Assembly (NCBI GenBank): GCA_023459755.1
Contig: JAEWSS010000305.1
Coordinates: forward strand, 1-6,152
Direction of reading: 5' to 3'
Length of the DNA: 6,152 nucleotides
DNA from: Verrucomicrobiota bacterium
Lineage (GTDB): Bacteria > Verrucomicrobiota > Lentisphaeria > Victivallales > Victivallaceae
Shown: positions 5,273 through 6,152 of the stretch, piece after piece
How positions within the stretch are numbered: the stretch's first letter is position 1
Layout: every line of letters starts with the position of its first letter
Position numbers and translations under genes: made by a program
Notes under the pieces: generated by a model
Databases searched by the model: none
Seen by the model: the letters and a program-made list of their open reading frames with translations, nothing else
Told to the model about the DNA's origin: nothing

Positions 5273-6152
5273 TCACGGAAGGACCGGTTTTTCCGTCGAA
5301 CCGTCACGGGCAACAAGATAAGTTTGCGCCCAGAGCTGAACAACGGTTTTGGCACGTTCCCCGGAGAAATTAAGCACTTCGGACTGTTTATCAAAAATCT
5401 TATAAGAAGACAATTCACCAAGCAAATACAACTTCCCGGACTGCATATCAGTTTCAATACTGTAATGTGTCGTGGAAGTAACGGGCGCACTCTCGACATA
5501 AGACAAAACATCTGAAAGCTCGATATCGAGAGACAAACGCCCTCCCCCGTTAATGGAAGCAACAGTCATATCAACAATAAAACCAGTATTAACATAATCG
5601 TAACCAGTAGTAGTGACAGTCCCATAGTCCGAAACAGCCTTTTTCGGAATCGGCACACGTTTACCATCCTGCCACTTTGCATTAGATCCGGAACGCATAA
5701 GAAACATCGGAGAACTGTAAATATCAGCGTAAGAACTCGACGCGGTAAAATCAAAAAGAGCGTCAATATTAAAATCATTCAATTCAAGTTTAGAATCGGC
5801 AACGTTGTAAGCAATGGTGCCGCTGGACCTGACATCAAGCCCGGCATCAGCAGCGGCATCACGCCGAAGAGTAACAAAACAAAGCTGGACAACAAACACA
5901 TCATAATCGACAGAAGAAAGGTAATCCAAGGACGAAGAAAGACGAGACAATACCGACCGATGATCTGTGATCACAACGATAGAATCCTGAACAGTAGACC
6001 GACCGGAGGCGCTGACAAGGGACGTACAAATCTGTTGAAGCTTCTCATCAGAAAACCCGGAGACCTTGCGAACAAGAACGCCGCGATCCTCCGGCCGCAA
6101 TTCCCCCAAGAAATAAGTATTGCCAACCTGAACGACATCAACGCCAAGTTGA
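5273..6152 (-). CDS. Secretin, C-terminal part, probably phage type
   Basis: The frame is open at the right edge, so the 5' part is missing; the TTG at 6109 is internal (upstream codons read GVDVVQVGNTYFLGELRPED). Secretins form multimeric outer-membrane channels for type II/III secretion, type IV pili or filamentous phage release. Seen here are an N-type ring domain (SIVVITDHRSVLSRLSSSLDYL, about 5981-5918, then VFVVQLCFVTL) and the secretin core. The core includes a region reading GKRVPIPKK and TGYDYVNTGFIVDMTVASINGGGRLSLDIE, matching the 'G..vPi ... y..vG..l.v.p.i...g.v.l.i' pattern, and SGKLYLLGELSSYK matching the 'dgqtvvlGGL' strand. The usual final VPxLxxIPxxGxLF segment is not present; another sequence (5390-5273) takes its place. 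The coding strand is strongly T-rich, unlike all genes to the left, and the gene points towards the dif-like site about 100 bp away. This favours a filamentous phage (gpIV-like) origin over a chromosomal secretion system, but only the fold family is firm. Confidence 0.82.
   Translation of the reverse strand, partial: QLGVDVVQVGNTYFLGELRPEDRGVLVRKVSGFSDEKLQQICTSLVSASGRSTVQDSIVVITDHRSVLSRLSSSLDYLSSVDYDVFVVQLCFVTLRRDAAADAGLDVRSSGTIAYNVADSKLELNDFNIDALFDFTASSSYADIYSSPMFLMRSGSNAKWQDGKRVPIPKKAVSDYGTVTTTGYDYVNTGFIVDMTVASINGGGRLSLDIELSDVLSYVESAPVTSTTHYSIETDMQSGKLYLLGELSSYKIFDKQSEVLNFSGERAKTVVQLWAQTYLVARDGSTEKPVLP

Noticed and set aside
5231..5515. + strand frame of 94 codons
   Set aside because: It is antisense to the conserved secretin C-terminal region and resembles no known protein.
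1..6152. CRISPR array, rRNA or tRNA genes
   Set aside because: No regularly spaced repeats and no recognisable tRNA or rRNA sequence were seen on either strand.

Overview
The window reads as chromosomal DNA from a Gram-negative (diderm) bacterium. It carries a secretin, which is an outer-membrane channel, and ordinary bacterial housekeeping and sugar-use genes. I cannot name the lineage from sequence alone; a PVC-group relative such as Lentisphaerota is only an impression. GC content and codon style differ along the window. The left 3.9 kb is GC-rich with many GC-ending codons, the middle (about 3.95-5.2 kb) is more AT-rich, and the right end has a strongly T-rich coding strand.

Left block (1-3916, all + strand). 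The window opens inside guaA (GMP synthase). Its synthetase part is intact, but its glutaminase domain has collapsed to a fragment without the catalytic cysteine. A YbaK-type aminoacyl-tRNA deacylase follows, with its start codon overlapping the guaA stop. After a 115-nt AT-rich gap comes a complete cytoplasmic GH36 alpha-galactosidase. A strong hairpin-plus-T-tract terminator closes the block.

Middle block (3952-5183, - strand). One gene encodes a protein with a short N-terminal membrane segment, a Pro/Ala/Thr linker and a PA14-like beta-sandwich. Upstream of it, and overlapping it, is an unrecognised basic 157-codon reading frame that may not be a real gene.

Right block (5142-6152). At 5142-5169 there is a very good match to a bacterial dif site, the XerC/XerD recombination site. 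About 100 bp further right is the 3' end of a secretin gene on the - strand, running off the window edge. Its coding strand is very T-rich, as in single-stranded DNA phages, and its neighbour is a dif site. Together these suggest the left end of a filamentous phage (inovirus) or similar Xer-exploiting element integrated at dif. This is the most interesting system in the window, but only one gene end of the supposed element is visible.
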